Below, in pieces: positions 16,394-27,223 of a stretch of DNA of 64,000 bases (positions within the stretch are counted from its first letter, which is position 1; every line of letters begins with the position of its first letter). Under the pieces are notes generated by a model that was not told the origin of the DNA, did no database searches, and worked only from the letters and a program-made list of their open reading frames with translations. This DNA comes from JANMJD01 sp963828405. GTDB lineage: Bacteria > Actinomycetota > Acidimicrobiia > Acidimicrobiales > Ilumatobacteraceae. A program made the position numbers and the translations under genes. The stretch lies in the NCBI GenBank assembly GCA_963828405.1, contig CAWHEG010000031.1, forward strand, positions 2,232,001 through 2,296,000, read 5' to 3'.

Positions 16394-17566
16394 TCAGCCG
16401 GCGGCCAGGCGGGATACCACCGCGAGCAGGCGTCGCACGTCGTCGGGCTCGATGTAGCGGACGACGCCGGCCCTGACCACGCCGCCCGACTCGGCGAGAC
16501 CCAGTTGATCGACGACCTCGACGGCGTAGGAGTGCCCGGCCCACACGGCGATCCTCTCGGCGGCCAGGGCTGTGGCCACCTCGTCGGGGGAGTGCCCGGC
16601 GACGGTGAAGGCCACCGTCGGCGTGCGCGCCTCCATCGACGACGGCCCCCAGACCGTCACCCCGGGGATCGACCGCAGACCGTCGAGCAGGGGGGCGAAC
16701 ACCTCGGCCTCGTCGACGGCGACGCGGTCCATCCCCTCCTCGAGCAGGAAACGGGCGGCAGCCTCGACGGCGGCGATCCCCTCGAAGTTGGGTGTTCCGG
16801 TCTCGAAGCGCCGCGGCCCCACGTCCTCCGCGGGACGCACCTTGGCCACGGGGAGCGTGTCGAGCAGCCCCGGCTCGACGTACAGGACGCCGGCGTGCGG
16901 GCCGTACCACTTGTACGGCGACGTGGCCAGCGCATCACAACCGAGCGCACCGATGTCGATCCGGGCATGCGGCGCCAGGTGCACGGCGTCGACGAAGACC
17001 CGGGCACCGGCGCCGTGGGCGATCGCCACCACCGCCGCGAGGTCGGGCATCGTCCCGATCAGGTTCGACGCGCCGGTCACGGCGACCCATCGTGTCCGCC
17101 CGCCGGCGACGAGTCCGGCGAGTGCGTCCATCTCCAGCCGACCAGTGGCCGGGTCGAACGGGGCGAGCACAAGTTCGGCGCCGGCAATCTCGCAGGCGAT
17201 CCGCCACGACGACACGTTGGCATCGTGGTCGAGCCGGGTACCCACGACCCGGTCACCGGGTCGGAGGGTGAGCCCGACGGCGCGGGTGAACGCCATCGTC
17301 ATCGTGGTCATGTTCGCCCCGAAGCAGATCCCCGCGGGATCGGCCCCGAGCAGTCGGCCGACGGTCGAGCGGGTCCGGTCGAGCAGGTCGTCACAGGCCG
17401 CCGCCGCGGCGAACGACCCGTGGGTGTTGGCGTTGTTGCCGCTCGCCGCCCAGTCGGCCATCGCCTGGATGGCCACGTCGACCATCTGCGTGCCGGCCGG
17501 TCCGTCGAAGCGGGCCCAGCCGTCACGCACGCCGGGGAAGCGATGGGCGAGGGAGCGGTGAGTCAT
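16394..17566 (-). CDS. PLP-dependent cysteine desulfurase-like protein
   Basis: The 390-residue fold-type I aminotransferase-family protein resembles the cysteine desulfurase/selenocysteine lyase branch. It has an N-terminal RFDGPAGTQM segment, FGANMTTMT, the PLP-facing FVDAVHLAPH, and the Schiff-base Lys in TSPYKWYGPHAG. RRFETGTPNFEGIAAVEAA is the substrate-binding region. No obvious active-site Cys loop of the SufS or IscS type stands out, so the real substrate is uncertain. The ATG at 17566 is preferred over a longer GTG-type start because homologues begin at about this point. It is probably followed on the strand by no partner gene. Confidence 0.75.
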   Translation of the reverse strand: MTHRSLAHRFPGVRDGWARFDGPAGTQMVDVAIQAMADWAASGNNANTHGSFAAAAACDDLLDRTRSTVGRLLGADPAGICFGANMTTMTMAFTRAVGLTLRPGDRVVGTRLDHDANVSSWRIACEIAGAELVLAPFDPATGRLEMDALAGLVAGGRTRWVAVTGASNLIGTMPDLAAVVAIAHGAGARVFVDAVHLAPHARIDIGALGCDALATSPYKWYGPHAGVLYVEPGLLDTLPVAKVRPAEDVGPRRFETGTPNFEGIAAVEAAARFLLEEGMDRVAVDEAEVFAPLLDGLRSIPGVTVWGPSSMEARTPTVAFTVAGHSPDEVATALAAERIAVWAGHSYAVEVVDQLGLAESGGVVRAGVVRYIEPDDVRRLLAVVSRLAAG

Positions 17567-17604
17567 GGCAGCGATTCTGCTGGCCGGCGCGTCGCCGGGA
17601 CCAA

Positions 17605-19275
17605 TCACGCGGTGCGTGTGGCCGCCGCCGACTGCAGCCCGAGCAGGGCGACGGCTTCGTCGCGCATCAGGTACTTCTGCACCTTCCCGGTGACCGTCAT
17701 CGGGAACTCGGCGGCGACATGCACGTAGCGGGGGATCTTGTAGTGGGCGATGCGCCCCTGACAGAAGTCACGGATCGCCGTAGCGTCGAGGGGCGCAGCC
17801 CCGTCGCGCAGACGGATCCAGGCCATCACCTCCTCGCCGTAGCGTTCGTCGGGCACACCGATCACCTGCACGTCGACGATGTCGGGATGGGAGTGGAGGA
17901 ACTCCTCGATCTCGCGCGGATAGACGTTCTCACCGCCGCGGATGATCATGTCCTTGATCCGCCCGACGATGTTGACGTACCCGTCGTCGTCCATCACCGC
18001 GAGGTCGCCGGTGTGCATCCAGCCGTCGGCGTCGATCGCCGCCGCCGTCTTGTCGGGGTCGTTCCAATAGCCGAGCATCACCGAGTAGCCGCGGGTGCAG
18101 AACTCGCCGGTGACGCCCCGCGCGACGATCTCCCCCGACTCGGGATCGCGCACCGAGATCTCGACGTGCGGATGGACCCGCCCGACGGTGCCCACCCGCT
18201 GCTCGATCGTGTCGGACGGCCCGGTCTGGGTCGAGACGGGCGACGTCTCGGTCATCCCGTAGCAGATCGTCACCTCGTCCATGTGCATCGACTCGATCGC
18301 CTGCTTCATCACCTCGACCGGGCAGGGAGAGCCGGCCATGATGCCCGTACGCAGACTCGACAGGTCGTATCCGGCGAAGTCTGGGTGGGCCAGTTGGGCG
18401 ATGAACATCGTCGGCACGCCGTACAGGCTGGTGCAGCGCTCCGCCTCGATGGTCGCCAGCGTCGCCGCCGGGTCGAAGGCGGGGGCCGGGTAGACGACGG
18501 TGGCGCCGTGGGTGACGCACCCGAGGTTGCCCATCACCATGCCGAAGCAGTGGTACAGCGGCACCGGGATGCACACCCGATCGGCCTCGGTGTACCGACA
18601 GCCCTCACCGACGAAGTAGCCGTTGTTGAGGATGTTGCGGTGCGAGAGCGTGGCCCCTTTGGGGAAACCGGTCGTCCCGCTCGTGTACTGGATGTTGATC
18701 GGGTCGCCGGCCGACAGGCCCTCGGCCCGGCTGGCCAGGTCGTCGGGGTCGGCGATGTCACCGTGTTCGAGCCATTGGTGCCAGTCGTCGGTGCCGATGA
18801 ACAGCACCCGTTCGAGAGTGGGCAACCCCGGGCGCACCTCGGCCACCATCGCCTCGTAGTCCGAGGTCTTGAACGTCGTCGCGGCCACCAGCACCCGGCA
18901 GCCCGACTGGCCGAGCGCGTAGGCGACCTCGTGGGTGCGGTAAGCGGGGTTGATGTTGACCAGGATGATGCCGGCGCGAGCGGTGGCGAACTGGATCAGC
19001 GCCCACTCCACGCAGTTCGGCGCCCAGATGCCGAGTCGATCCCCGGCCTCGAGGCCGAGCCCGATGAGCAGGCGGGCGCAGCGGTCGACCTGTTCGTCGA
19101 AGGCCCGGTAGGTCAGCCGCAACCCTTGCCAGGGCACCACGAACGCCTCGCGGTCGGGCCATCTGGCTGCGCTGCGGGCGAGGTTGGCGCCGATCGTCTC
19201 GTCGAGGAGTGGCGTCGACGTCGGTCCGGCAGCGATCGAGACCGCCCGGGGTTCGGCCCGGTGAGCGCTCGTCAT
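17605..19275 (-). CDS. Acyl-CoA synthetase (AMP-binding family)
   Basis: The 556-residue adenylate-forming enzyme would activate a fatty or other carboxylic acid as acyl-AMP and then acyl-CoA. Motifs are the P-loop YTSGTTGFPKGATLSH, YGMTETSPVS, the GWMHTGDLAVMDDDGYV hinge region, GRIKDMIIRGGENVYP and the C-terminal catalytic Lys in MTVTGKVQKYLMR. The length and motifs fit medium/long-chain acyl-CoA ligases (FadD-like). The specificity cannot be read from sequence. The ATG at 19275 is used. It lies 38 bp upstream of the desulfurase-like gene and may form an operon with it. Confidence 0.85.
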   Translation of the reverse strand: MTSAHRAEPRAVSIAAGPTSTPLLDETIGANLARSAARWPDREAFVVPWQGLRLTYRAFDEQVDRCARLLIGLGLEAGDRLGIWAPNCVEWALIQFATARAGIILVNINPAYRTHEVAYALGQSGCRVLVAATTFKTSDYEAMVAEVRPGLPTLERVLFIGTDDWHQWLEHGDIADPDDLASRAEGLSAGDPINIQYTSGTTGFPKGATLSHRNILNNGYFVGEGCRYTEADRVCIPVPLYHCFGMVMGNLGCVTHGATVVYPAPAFDPAATLATIEAERCTSLYGVPTMFIAQLAHPDFAGYDLSSLRTGIMAGSPCPVEVMKQAIESMHMDEVTICYGMTETSPVSTQTGPSDTIEQRVGTVGRVHPHVEISVRDPESGEIVARGVTGEFCTRGYSVMLGYWNDPDKTAAAIDADGWMHTGDLAVMDDDGYVNIVGRIKDMIIRGGENVYPREIEEFLHSHPDIVDVQVIGVPDERYGEEVMAWIRLRDGAAPLDATAIRDFCQGRIAHYKIPRYVHVAAEFPMTVTGKVQKYLMRDEAVALLGLQSAAATRTA

Positions 19276-19315
19276 CCCCGGCCGCCGTCGAGGTCCGCGA
19301 GCACCGGGAGACCTT

Positions 19316-19582
19316 TCAGGCCCGTGCCGCGGCCTTGGCCAGGCGCTTGGCGGTCCGGCCGACGGGCTCGAGCTGGCGGCCGTCGAGGTCGCCGATCTCG
19401 GCGCCGTTGGCGAAGAGCACGCGGTACCGCTGCCAGTTGAAGCCGTTGGCCAGGATGACCTTGCCCGCCGTGCCGGTCGGCACGCCCGGGAGCTCGCAGG
19501 TGGTCGCCACCCGGTCGCCCATTCTCAGGGCGAGCTGGTCGGCGTGGGGCTTGGCCAGGGCGTGCGGCTTCCAGATCGGCAT
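19316..19582 (-). CDS. Small conserved-looking protein, unknown function
   Basis: The 88-residue product contains LALRMGDRVATTCELPGVPTG, GKVILANGFNWQRYRVLF and GAEIGDLDGRQLEPV, consistent with a small beta-barrel (SH3-like) fold, and a basic Ala-rich tail. No named family was recognised. The ATG at 19582 is supported by a TACACT box ending 8 nt upstream, a leaderless-type promoter. It could be the first gene of an operon with the acyl-CoA synthetase, 40 bp downstream. Confidence 0.65.
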   Translation of the reverse strand: MPIWKPHALAKPHADQLALRMGDRVATTCELPGVPTGTAGKVILANGFNWQRYRVLFANGAEIGDLDGRQLEPVGRTAKRLAKAAARA

Positions 19583-19590
19583 GGCGGGGC

Positions 19591-19596
19591 AGTGTA
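19591..19596 (-). promoter_or_regulatory. TANNNT -10 box (leaderless type) of the 88-residue protein gene
   Basis: TACACT on the minus strand, 8 nt from the ATG at 19582. No Shine-Dalgarno sequence is visible between them. Confidence 0.5.
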
Positions 19597-19717
19597 GTCC
19601 GTGCTCCCTGCGGCGCCCGGTGCCCCGTCCGGTTCGTGGGCCACGCTCCTCGGGATCGGGCGGGCGACTCGTGGGGGCCGTCTGGGTCGGGTAGCCGTCC
19701 CCGGAGAATTGGCCCGA

Positions 19718-19723
19718 TAGTGT
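19718..19723 (+). promoter_or_regulatory. TANNNT -10 box (leaderless type) of tig
   Basis: TAGTGT lies 9 nt before the GTG start at 19733, with no ribosome-binding site between them. Confidence 0.5.
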
Positions 19724-19732
19724 TGGACGCCT

Positions 19733-21140
19733 GTGAAGAGCGCGATCGCACCCCTCGAGGGGAACAAGGTCAAATTGTCCATCGAGGTGGACGAGGCGGA
19801 GTTCGAGAAGGACGTCGACGCGGCGTTCCGCAAGATCGCCCGGGAGGTCAGACTGCCGGGCTTCCGTCCCGGCAAGGCTCCCCGGCGCATCCTCGAGGCG
19901 CGCATCGGCCTCGAGGCCGCCCGCCAGCAGGCCCTGCAGGACGGCATCCCCCTCTACCTCGCCAAGGCCGTGCGCCAGCACGACGTCGACCTGATCGCCA
20001 CCCCCAAGGTCGAGATCACCGGCGGCGAGGACAACGGCAGTGTCGCCTTCGACGCCGAGTGCGAGGTCCGCCCCGTAGTCGTGGTGCCCGGCTACGGCGG
20101 TCTGCGGATCGAGCTCCCCGTGGTCGAGGTGACCGAGGCCGACGTCGCCCAAGCCGTCGACGGCGAGCGGCGCCGTCACGGAACCCTGAACGACGCCGAC
20201 CGTCCGGTCGCCACCGGCGACTACGTCACCATCGATCTCACCGCGGTGCACGACGGCGAGCCGGTCAACGGCCTGAACACCGAGGACTTCCTCTACGAGG
20301 TCGGGAAGGGCTGGATCACCGACGACTTCGACGCCCGCCTGGTCGGGGCGGAGATCGGCGACGAGCTCGCCTTCTCGGGGTCCCCCAAGGGCACCGACTA
20401 CGAGGCCGACTTCACGGTCAGGGTCACCGCGGTCCAGGCCCTCGAGCTGCCCGAGGTGACCGACGAGTGGGTCGGCGACAACTTCGGCGAGTTCGACACC
20501 GTCGAGGCCTGGCATGCCTCCCTGCGTGATCGCATCGGCACTGGCAAGGTCAACCAGGCCCGCAACCTGATGCTCGATCGCACCTCGGGCGCGCTCGCCG
20601 AACTGGTCGACGAGGACCCGCCCGACGCCCTGGTCCAGGCCGAGCTGCAGAGCCAGATCCAGAACTTCGTCCGTCAGTTGCAGTCGCAGGGCATCGATGT
20701 GAACCAGTGGCTCGCCGCCACCGGCCAGGACCCGGCGACGTTCACCGAACGGCTGCGCGAGCAGTCCGCCCGGGCGGTCAAGGTCGACCTCGCCCTGCGG
20801 GCGATCGCCGTCGCCGAGGACCTCGAGGTGGGCGAGGACGATGTCGAGGCGCGAGTACCTGCGCATCGCGATGCGCGGCAACCAGAAGGTCAACCAGGTC
20901 CGTCGGGCGTACGAGAAGAACGACGCCGTCGCCGACCTGATCGCTGAGATCCGCAAGTCCAAGGCGCTGGAGTGGCTGCTCCACCGGATCGAGATCGTCG
21001 ATACCGACGGTCGCCCGATCGCCAACGATCTCCTCCTCGGCCACTCCGAGGCGGAACACGGCGCGGACCACGATCACGGCGCCGGCGACGATCACGGGCA
21101 TGATGGCGATGCGGACGAAACCGACGACGGGGAGAACTGA
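19733..21140 (+). CDS. tig: Trigger factor, with an apparent one-base frameshift
   Basis: Trigger factor is the ribosome-associated chaperone and peptidyl-prolyl isomerase for nascent chains. The first frame (19733 to about 20850) has the ribosome-docking loop GFRPGKAPRR at residues 43-52, the FKBP-type domain (GDYVTIDLTAVHDGEPV) and most of the C-terminal chaperone domain. The rest (EYLRIAMRGNQKVNQVRRAY to the Asp/His-rich tail ending at 21140) is in the +1 frame. The break is at GAGGCGCGAGTAC, where one extra base turns the expected GAG-GCx-GAG-TAC out of frame. The uncorrected frame would end at 20947 in an arginine-rich tail. A sequence error is the likeliest explanation. It is followed by clpP after 3 bp. 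Confidence 0.9.
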
Positions 21141-21143
21141 CCG

Positions 21144-21782
21144 ATGAACTCACGACTCGATATCGCCGGCAGCTACATCCCCTACGTCACCGAGCAGACG
21201 AGTCGCGGGGAGCGCACCTCCGACCTGTACAGCCGTCTGCTGAAGGACAACATCATCCTGCTCGGTACGCCGATCGACGATCAGGTGGCCAACGCCATCT
21301 GCGCGATGTTGATCTTCCTCGAGAGCGAGAATCCCGACAAGGACATCTCGATCTACATCAACAGCCCGGGCGGCGACATCACGTCGCTGTTCGCGATCTA
21401 CGACACGATGCAGTTCATCAAGAACGACATCGCCACGATCTGCCTCGGCCAGGCCGCCTCGGCCGCCGCCGTGCTGCTCGCCGCCGGCACGAAGGGCAAG
21501 CGCCTCGCCCTGCCCCATGCCCGCATCCTGCTCCACCAGCCCTACGGACAGGTCGGCTACGGACAGGTCACCGATCTCGAGCTCGCCGCCAAGGAGATCC
21601 TGCGGATGCGGGAGCTGCTCGAGGCGATGCTCGCCAAGCACACCGGCCAGACCACCGAGCAGATCCATCGCGACACCGATCGGGATTTCGTGATGGAAGC
21701 AGAGGCGGCCCGCGACTATGGCATTATCGACGACGTGATCACCGCTCGCGACGCCGTCGACCGAACCGGCCCGATTCGCTGA
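21144..21782 (+). CDS. clpP: ATP-dependent Clp protease proteolytic subunit
   Basis: The 212-residue serine peptidase forms the proteolytic barrel used by ClpX and ClpC. The catalytic triad is visible: Ser106 in GQAASAAA, His131 in LLHQPYG and Asp181 in DRDFVMEA. The GGDITSLFAIYDTM region matches ClpP. The ATG follows the tig stop by 3 bp, and clpX follows 21 bp after its stop, giving the common tig-clpP-clpX order. Actinobacteria often carry two clpP genes; only one is present here. Confidence 0.95.
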   Translation: MNSRLDIAGSYIPYVTEQTSRGERTSDLYSRLLKDNIILLGTPIDDQVANAICAMLIFLESENPDKDISIYINSPGGDITSLFAIYDTMQFIKNDIATICLGQAASAAAVLLAAGTKGKRLALPHARILLHQPYGQVGYGQVTDLELAAKEILRMRELLEAMLAKHTGQTTEQIHRDTDRDFVMEAEAARDYGIIDDVITARDAVDRTGPIR

Positions 21783-21803
21783 TCGACGGACGGAGCGACG
21801 ACT

Positions 21804-23096
<1,293 letters not shown>

Positions 23097-23137
23097 CCGC
23101 CGCCCCCCGGGCGACCCCGCAACGATCTCCCGACCCC

Positions 23138-24430
23138 ATGGACTATGCAGCCGCGCTCGTCTACCTCGACGAGCACTCCAACTACGAGAAGTCGGGGCGG
23201 ATCAACTCGCCCACGACCGAGCGGATCGAGCGGTTGCTCGGCGCGATGGGCGACCCGCAGCTGAGCTGCCCGTCGATCCACATCACCGGCACCAATGGCA
23301 AGGGCTCCACGGCCCAGATGATCACCCGCCTGCTGATGGCCCAGGGCCTGACGGTCGGGACCTACTCGAGCCCGCACCTCGCCCGTATCAACGAGCGGAT
23401 CACGGTCGATTGCGAGCCGATCACCGACCAGGACTTCGGCGATTCGGTTCACGCCGTCGCCGACCTCGAGATCGTCGTCGGCGTACGCCCGACGTTCTTC
23501 GAGGCGTTGACGGCGGCCGCCTTCCGCTGGTTCTCCGACGTCGCCGTCGATGTGATGGTCGTCGAGGTCGGCCTGCTCGGCCGCTGGGACGCCACCAACG
23601 TCGTCGAGCCGGACGTCTGCGTGGTGACCAACGTGGGCCTCGACCACGCCGAGTACGCCGGGCCGACGCTGGTCGACATCGCCCGGGAGAAGTCGGGGAT
23701 CGTCAAGCCCGGCGCCACGCTGGTGCTCGGTGAGACCGATCCCGAACTGGCCGCCGTGTTCGCCGCGGCCGGGCCGGCCCGGCTGCTCCGACGCGACATC
23801 GACTTCGGCCTGAATTCCAACGAGACGGCTCTCGGGGGACGGTTGATCGACGTCTACACGCCGATGGCCGTCTACACCGGCCTGTTCGTCGGCCTGCACG
23901 GAGCCCACCAGGGTGAAAACGCAGCGCTGGCCATCGCCGCCGTCGAGGCCTTCTTCGATGCTCCGATCGCCGCCGATGTCGTCGCCGAGGGTCTTGCCGC
24001 CGTGCGCATGCCCGGCCGCTTCGAGGTGCTCGGCCATCAGCCGCTGGTGATCATCGACGGCGCCCACAACCCGCATGGCGCCGACCGGTGCGCCGAGGTC
24101 TTCTTCTCCGACTTCGACCCGGCCGGGCGCAGGCTGCTCGTCGTCGGCTGCCTCGAGGGCCGCAAGATCGAGGATCTCCTCGGCGCCCTGCGCGCCGATG
24201 AGTTCGACGCCGTGTTCTGCTGCACCGCTCCCACGCCCCGTGGCGTCCCGGCGTCCGAGGTCGCCGCCGCGGCCAGGGCGATCGGCTGTGAAACGGTGTA
24301 CGCCTTCGGGACCGTGCTCGAGGCCTGCTCGGCCGCCGTACGCCGGGCCGAACCCGACGACGCCGTGCTCGTCGCCGGCTCGCTCTACGTCGTCGGCGAC
24401 GCCCGGACGATCCTCAGACGCCTTGTCTGA
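23138..24430 (+). CDS. folC: Bifunctional folylpolyglutamate/dihydrofolate synthase
   Basis: FolC adds glutamate to dihydropteroate and to folates in the cytoplasm. The 430-residue Mur-ligase-type protein has the P-loop HITGTNGKGST at 48-58, followed by TYSSPHLARINERI and the VEVGLLGRWDATNVV and TNVGLDHAEY segments of the central domain, and the C-terminal LVIIDGAHNPHG. In actinobacteria folC commonly lies next to ndk, as here. The ATG at 23138 has no clear ribosome-binding site. Confidence 0.93.
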   Translation: MDYAAALVYLDEHSNYEKSGRINSPTTERIERLLGAMGDPQLSCPSIHITGTNGKGSTAQMITRLLMAQGLTVGTYSSPHLARINERITVDCEPITDQDFGDSVHAVADLEIVVGVRPTFFEALTAAAFRWFSDVAVDVMVVEVGLLGRWDATNVVEPDVCVVTNVGLDHAEYAGPTLVDIAREKSGIVKPGATLVLGETDPELAAVFAAAGPARLLRRDIDFGLNSNETALGGRLIDVYTPMAVYTGLFVGLHGAHQGENAALAIAAVEAFFDAPIAADVVAEGLAAVRMPGRFEVLGHQPLVIIDGAHNPHGADRCAEVFFSDFDPAGRRLLVVGCLEGRKIEDLLGALRADEFDAVFCCTAPTPRGVPASEVAAAARAIGCETVYAFGTVLEACSAAVRRAEPDDAVLVAGSLYVVGDARTILRRLV

Positions 24431-24505
24431 CCCGGTCACCTCCGTGCCGGGCACACCGGGGTCGTCCGGGGAGGCACCCTCAGGCGATCGGAACTGTGCG
24501 GCCGG

Positions 24506-24511
24506 TAGCAT
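24506..24511 (+). promoter_or_regulatory. TANNNT -10 box (leaderless type) of ndk
   Basis: TAGCAT ends 10 nt before the ndk ATG at 24522, with no ribosome-binding site between them. Confidence 0.5.
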
Positions 24512-24521
24512 CGGTTCCCGT

Positions 24522-24932
24522 ATGTCTGATCGCACCCTCGTCCTGCTCAAGCCCGATGCCGTGGAACGCGGCCTGATCGGCGAGATCGTCTCCCGCATCG
24601 AACGCAAGAACCTCAAGATCGTGGCGATGGACCTCCGTCTGCTCGACGAGGCGACGCTCGCCCGCCACTACGAGGAGCACCAGGGCAAGGGCTTCTACGC
24701 CGAACTGGTCGCTTTCATGTCGCGCAGCCCGGTGGTGGCAATGGCCGTCGAGGGTCCGGAGGACACCTGGGAGGTGCTGCGCACGATGATGGGCGCCACC
24801 AACCCGCGTAAGGCCGCCCCCGGCACGGTCCGTGGCGACCTCGGCATCCTGTTCACGGAGAACCTCGTGCACGGCAGCGACAGCCTCGAGTCGGCCACGC
24901 GGGAGCTCGGCATCTTCTTCCCCGATCTGTAA
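24522..24932 (+). CDS. ndk: Nucleoside diphosphate kinase
   Basis: Ndk equalises NTP and dNTP pools through a phosphohistidine. The 136-residue protein has the N-terminal TLVLLKPDAVERGLIG, RTMMGATNPRKAAPGTVRGDLG and the active-site His117 in NLVHGSDS. The length is typical. The ATG at 24522 is favoured over longer readings because it aligns with family starts and sits 10 nt after a TAGCAT box. Confidence 0.95.
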   Translation: MSDRTLVLLKPDAVERGLIGEIVSRIERKNLKIVAMDLRLLDEATLARHYEEHQGKGFYAELVAFMSRSPVVAMAVEGPEDTWEVLRTMMGATNPRKAAPGTVRGDLGILFTENLVHGSDSLESATRELGIFFPDL

Positions 24933-24996
24933 CATTCCACGGGGTCAGCTACTACTATCGGTGAACAACCGTCCCCGGATGGGAGGTGAGAGGCGA

Positions 24997-26031
24997 ATGG
25001 CTCGTAACAACCCGTTAGCCCTCGGTCGCGACATGGCGGTCGACCTCGGTACCGCCAATACGCTGATCTACGTCCGCGGCATGGGCATCGTGCTCAACGA
25101 ACCCTCCGTGGTGGCGATCAACACCAATGACAACCGCCCCGTCGCCGTGGGCATCGAGGCCAAGCGGATGATGGGCCGTACACCCGGCCACATCAAGGTC
25201 GTGCGCCCGCTCAAGGACGGGGTCATCGCCGACTTCGACATCTGCGAGAAGATGCTGCGGTACTTCATCCAGAAGGTGCACGCCAGCAAGTGGAACAAAC
25301 CGCGGATGGTGATCTGTGTGCCCTCGGGCATCACCGGGGTCGAGCAGCGTGCCGTGCGTGACGCGGCCGAGTTCGCCGGGGCCCGCAAGCCGGCCTACGT
25401 GATCGAGGAGCCGATGGCCGCGGCGATCGGCGCCGGCCTGCCCGTTCACGAACCGTCGGGCAACATGGTCGTCGACATCGGCGGCGGAACCACCGAGGTC
25501 GCCGTCATCTCGCTCGGCGGCATCGTCACCGCCCAGTCGGTGCGCGTGGCCGGCGACGAACTCGACGACGCCGTGATGCAGTACATCAAGAAGGAGTTCT
25601 CGCTCGCCGTCGGCGAGCGCACCTCCGAGCAGATCAAGCTGCACATGGGTTCGGCCTGGCCGCTCGACGAGGAGCTCACCGCCGAGATCCGCGGCCGCGA
25701 CCTGATCACCGGGCTGCCCCGCACGGTCACCGTGACCACCGAGCAGATTCGCGAGGCGATCGTCGAGCCCGTCGCCGCGATCGTCGATGCGGTGAAGAAC
25801 ACGCTCGACAAGACGCCGCCCGAGTTGGCTGCCGACATCATGGAGCAGGGCATCATGCTCACCGGTGGCGGCGCGCTGCTCATGGGGCTCGACCGTCGGC
25901 TGCATCACGAGACCGGGATGCCGATCAACATCGCCGACGATCCCCTCCACTGCGTCGTGCTCGGCTCGGGGCTGGCGCTGGAGAACATCGCTGCGCTCGG
26001 ATCGGTGCTGTCACAGGGCAGCGACGACTGA
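24997..26031 (+). CDS. mreB: Rod-shape actin homologue MreB
   Basis: MreB forms membrane-bound filaments that direct lateral wall synthesis. The 344-residue protein has the actin-fold phosphate-1 loop AVDLGTANTLIY, the GVIADFDICEKML segment, phosphate-2 VVDIGGGTTEVAVISLGG and the C-terminal MLTGGGALLMGLD. The ATG at 24997 has a strong ribosome-binding site (GGGAGGTGAGAGG). A TACTAT box at 24953-24958 would give a short leader, so unlike its neighbours this gene is leadered. It heads mreB-mreC-mreD-mrdA-rodA. The presence of mreB suggests rod growth by lateral insertion rather than polar growth alone. Confidence 0.95.
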   Translation: MARNNPLALGRDMAVDLGTANTLIYVRGMGIVLNEPSVVAINTNDNRPVAVGIEAKRMMGRTPGHIKVVRPLKDGVIADFDICEKMLRYFIQKVHASKWNKPRMVICVPSGITGVEQRAVRDAAEFAGARKPAYVIEEPMAAAIGAGLPVHEPSGNMVVDIGGGTTEVAVISLGGIVTAQSVRVAGDELDDAVMQYIKKEFSLAVGERTSEQIKLHMGSAWPLDEELTAEIRGRDLITGLPRTVTVTTEQIREAIVEPVAAIVDAVKNTLDKTPPELAADIMEQGIMLTGGGALLMGLDRRLHHETGMPINIADDPLHCVVLGSGLALENIAALGSVLSQGSDD

Positions 26032-26064
26032 CCGCCCGCCCGACCGCCGCGGAATCGTGAATCC

Positions 26065-27219
26065 ATGAGGCTGAGTCGTCAACGCGGTCGTCGCGCTCCT
26101 GGTGTTGACGGCGATCATGCTGATCACCCTCGATTCGCGGGGGAGTAGGGCGATCGACCGGGCGAGGAGCCTGTTCGTCGAGGCGATGTCGCCGTTGCAG
26201 GGGGTGGGCCGGGCGATCACCAACCCGATCCGCAACACGTGGCGGGGGATCACCGACTACCCGGACCTCGAACGGGAGAACGACCGGCTGCGCGAGCTGC
26301 TCGCCCTCAGCCAGGGCGACTCGATCGCCGCTCAGGCGGCGCTGCGCAACTGGCAGGAACTGGCCGCGCAGGCCGGGCTGGAGACCGTCGGCGACTACTC
26401 CAACGTGACCGCCCAAGTGCTCACCTACGGGTCCTCGAACGTGCGCCTGACCGTCGAGATCAACAAGGGCTCCGACGCCGGGATCCGGGTCGGGATGCCC
26501 GTGGTCACCGGCGCCGGTCTGATCGGCAAGATCACCCAGGTGTCGGCCAAGAGGTCCGTGGTCCTGCTGATCACCGACCCGTCCTACTCGGTGCCGGTCA
26601 CCGTGTCGGGCCCCCAGCCGATCCCCGGCACGAGTGAAGCCGTGGCAGCCGGCCAGGCACCGATCGGCGGCACCACGACGACGGTCGGCGTCGGCCCCCC
26701 ATCGTCGAGCGAGCCGACGTTGCCGATGCCGGCACCGGGGACGAGGGGATCACGGCCCTGCCGACCGGCGTCGTCGAGGGCACCGAGACCATCGACGGCG
26801 CCTCCGCCTCCGCCACCGATGGATCGGCGCCGGTCGCCAGCGTCGTGACGACGACGACGGCCGTGCCCACGTCGAGCACGATCTTCGATCTCTCCAAGCT
26901 CAGCCCGCGGGAGACCGGCGGGCTCGAGGGCCGGGGGGAGGGCAAGCCCCCGATCGTCCGCTTCATCGCCAGCGACGCCCGTGGGTTGCAGATCAGGGTG
27001 GGCGACGTGGTGGTGACCAACGGCGGCTCGACCGATCTGGCCACCGACCTGCGCAGTCTGGCCCCCGCCGACCTCGTCATCGGCCGGGTGGTCACGGTCA
27101 CCGAACGTCCGGGCCAGGCCGGTCCCGAAGTCGAGGTCGAGCCGAACGCCGATCTCACCAGGCTCAACTTCGTGCGCGTCATCCTCTACGTGCCACCGAC
27201 CGAAGTGCCGGCCGGCTGA
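26065..27219 (+). CDS. mreC: Rod shape-determining protein MreC, with apparent frameshifts
   Basis: MreC is a single-pass membrane scaffold of the elongation complex. Three frames together give a normal MreC. A short basic start (MRLSR) at 26065 is followed by a membrane segment (VVALLVLTAIMLITLD) in frame +1 from about 26080, then a coiled coil (LERENDRLRELLALSQ) and the beta-rich region (VEINKGSDAGIRVGMPVV, GKITQVSAKRSVVLLI). After the run of six C at 26695-26700 the natural frame returns (TALPTGVVEGTET to the C-terminal PNADLTRLNFVRVILYV). One extra base near 26080 and one missing C at 26695-26700 would explain both breaks. An unusual Thr/Ser/Ala linker of about 90 residues splits the beta-rich domain. 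Confidence 0.8.
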
Positions 27220-27223
27220 CCCG

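Noticed and set aside
17719..19440. 573-residue plus-strand ORF
   Set aside because: Antisense of the acyl-CoA synthetase; His/Asp/Val-rich composition typical of shadows of high-GC genes.
20841..21140. Separate small gene after tig
   Set aside because: Its sequence is the conserved C-terminus of trigger factor in a shifted frame.
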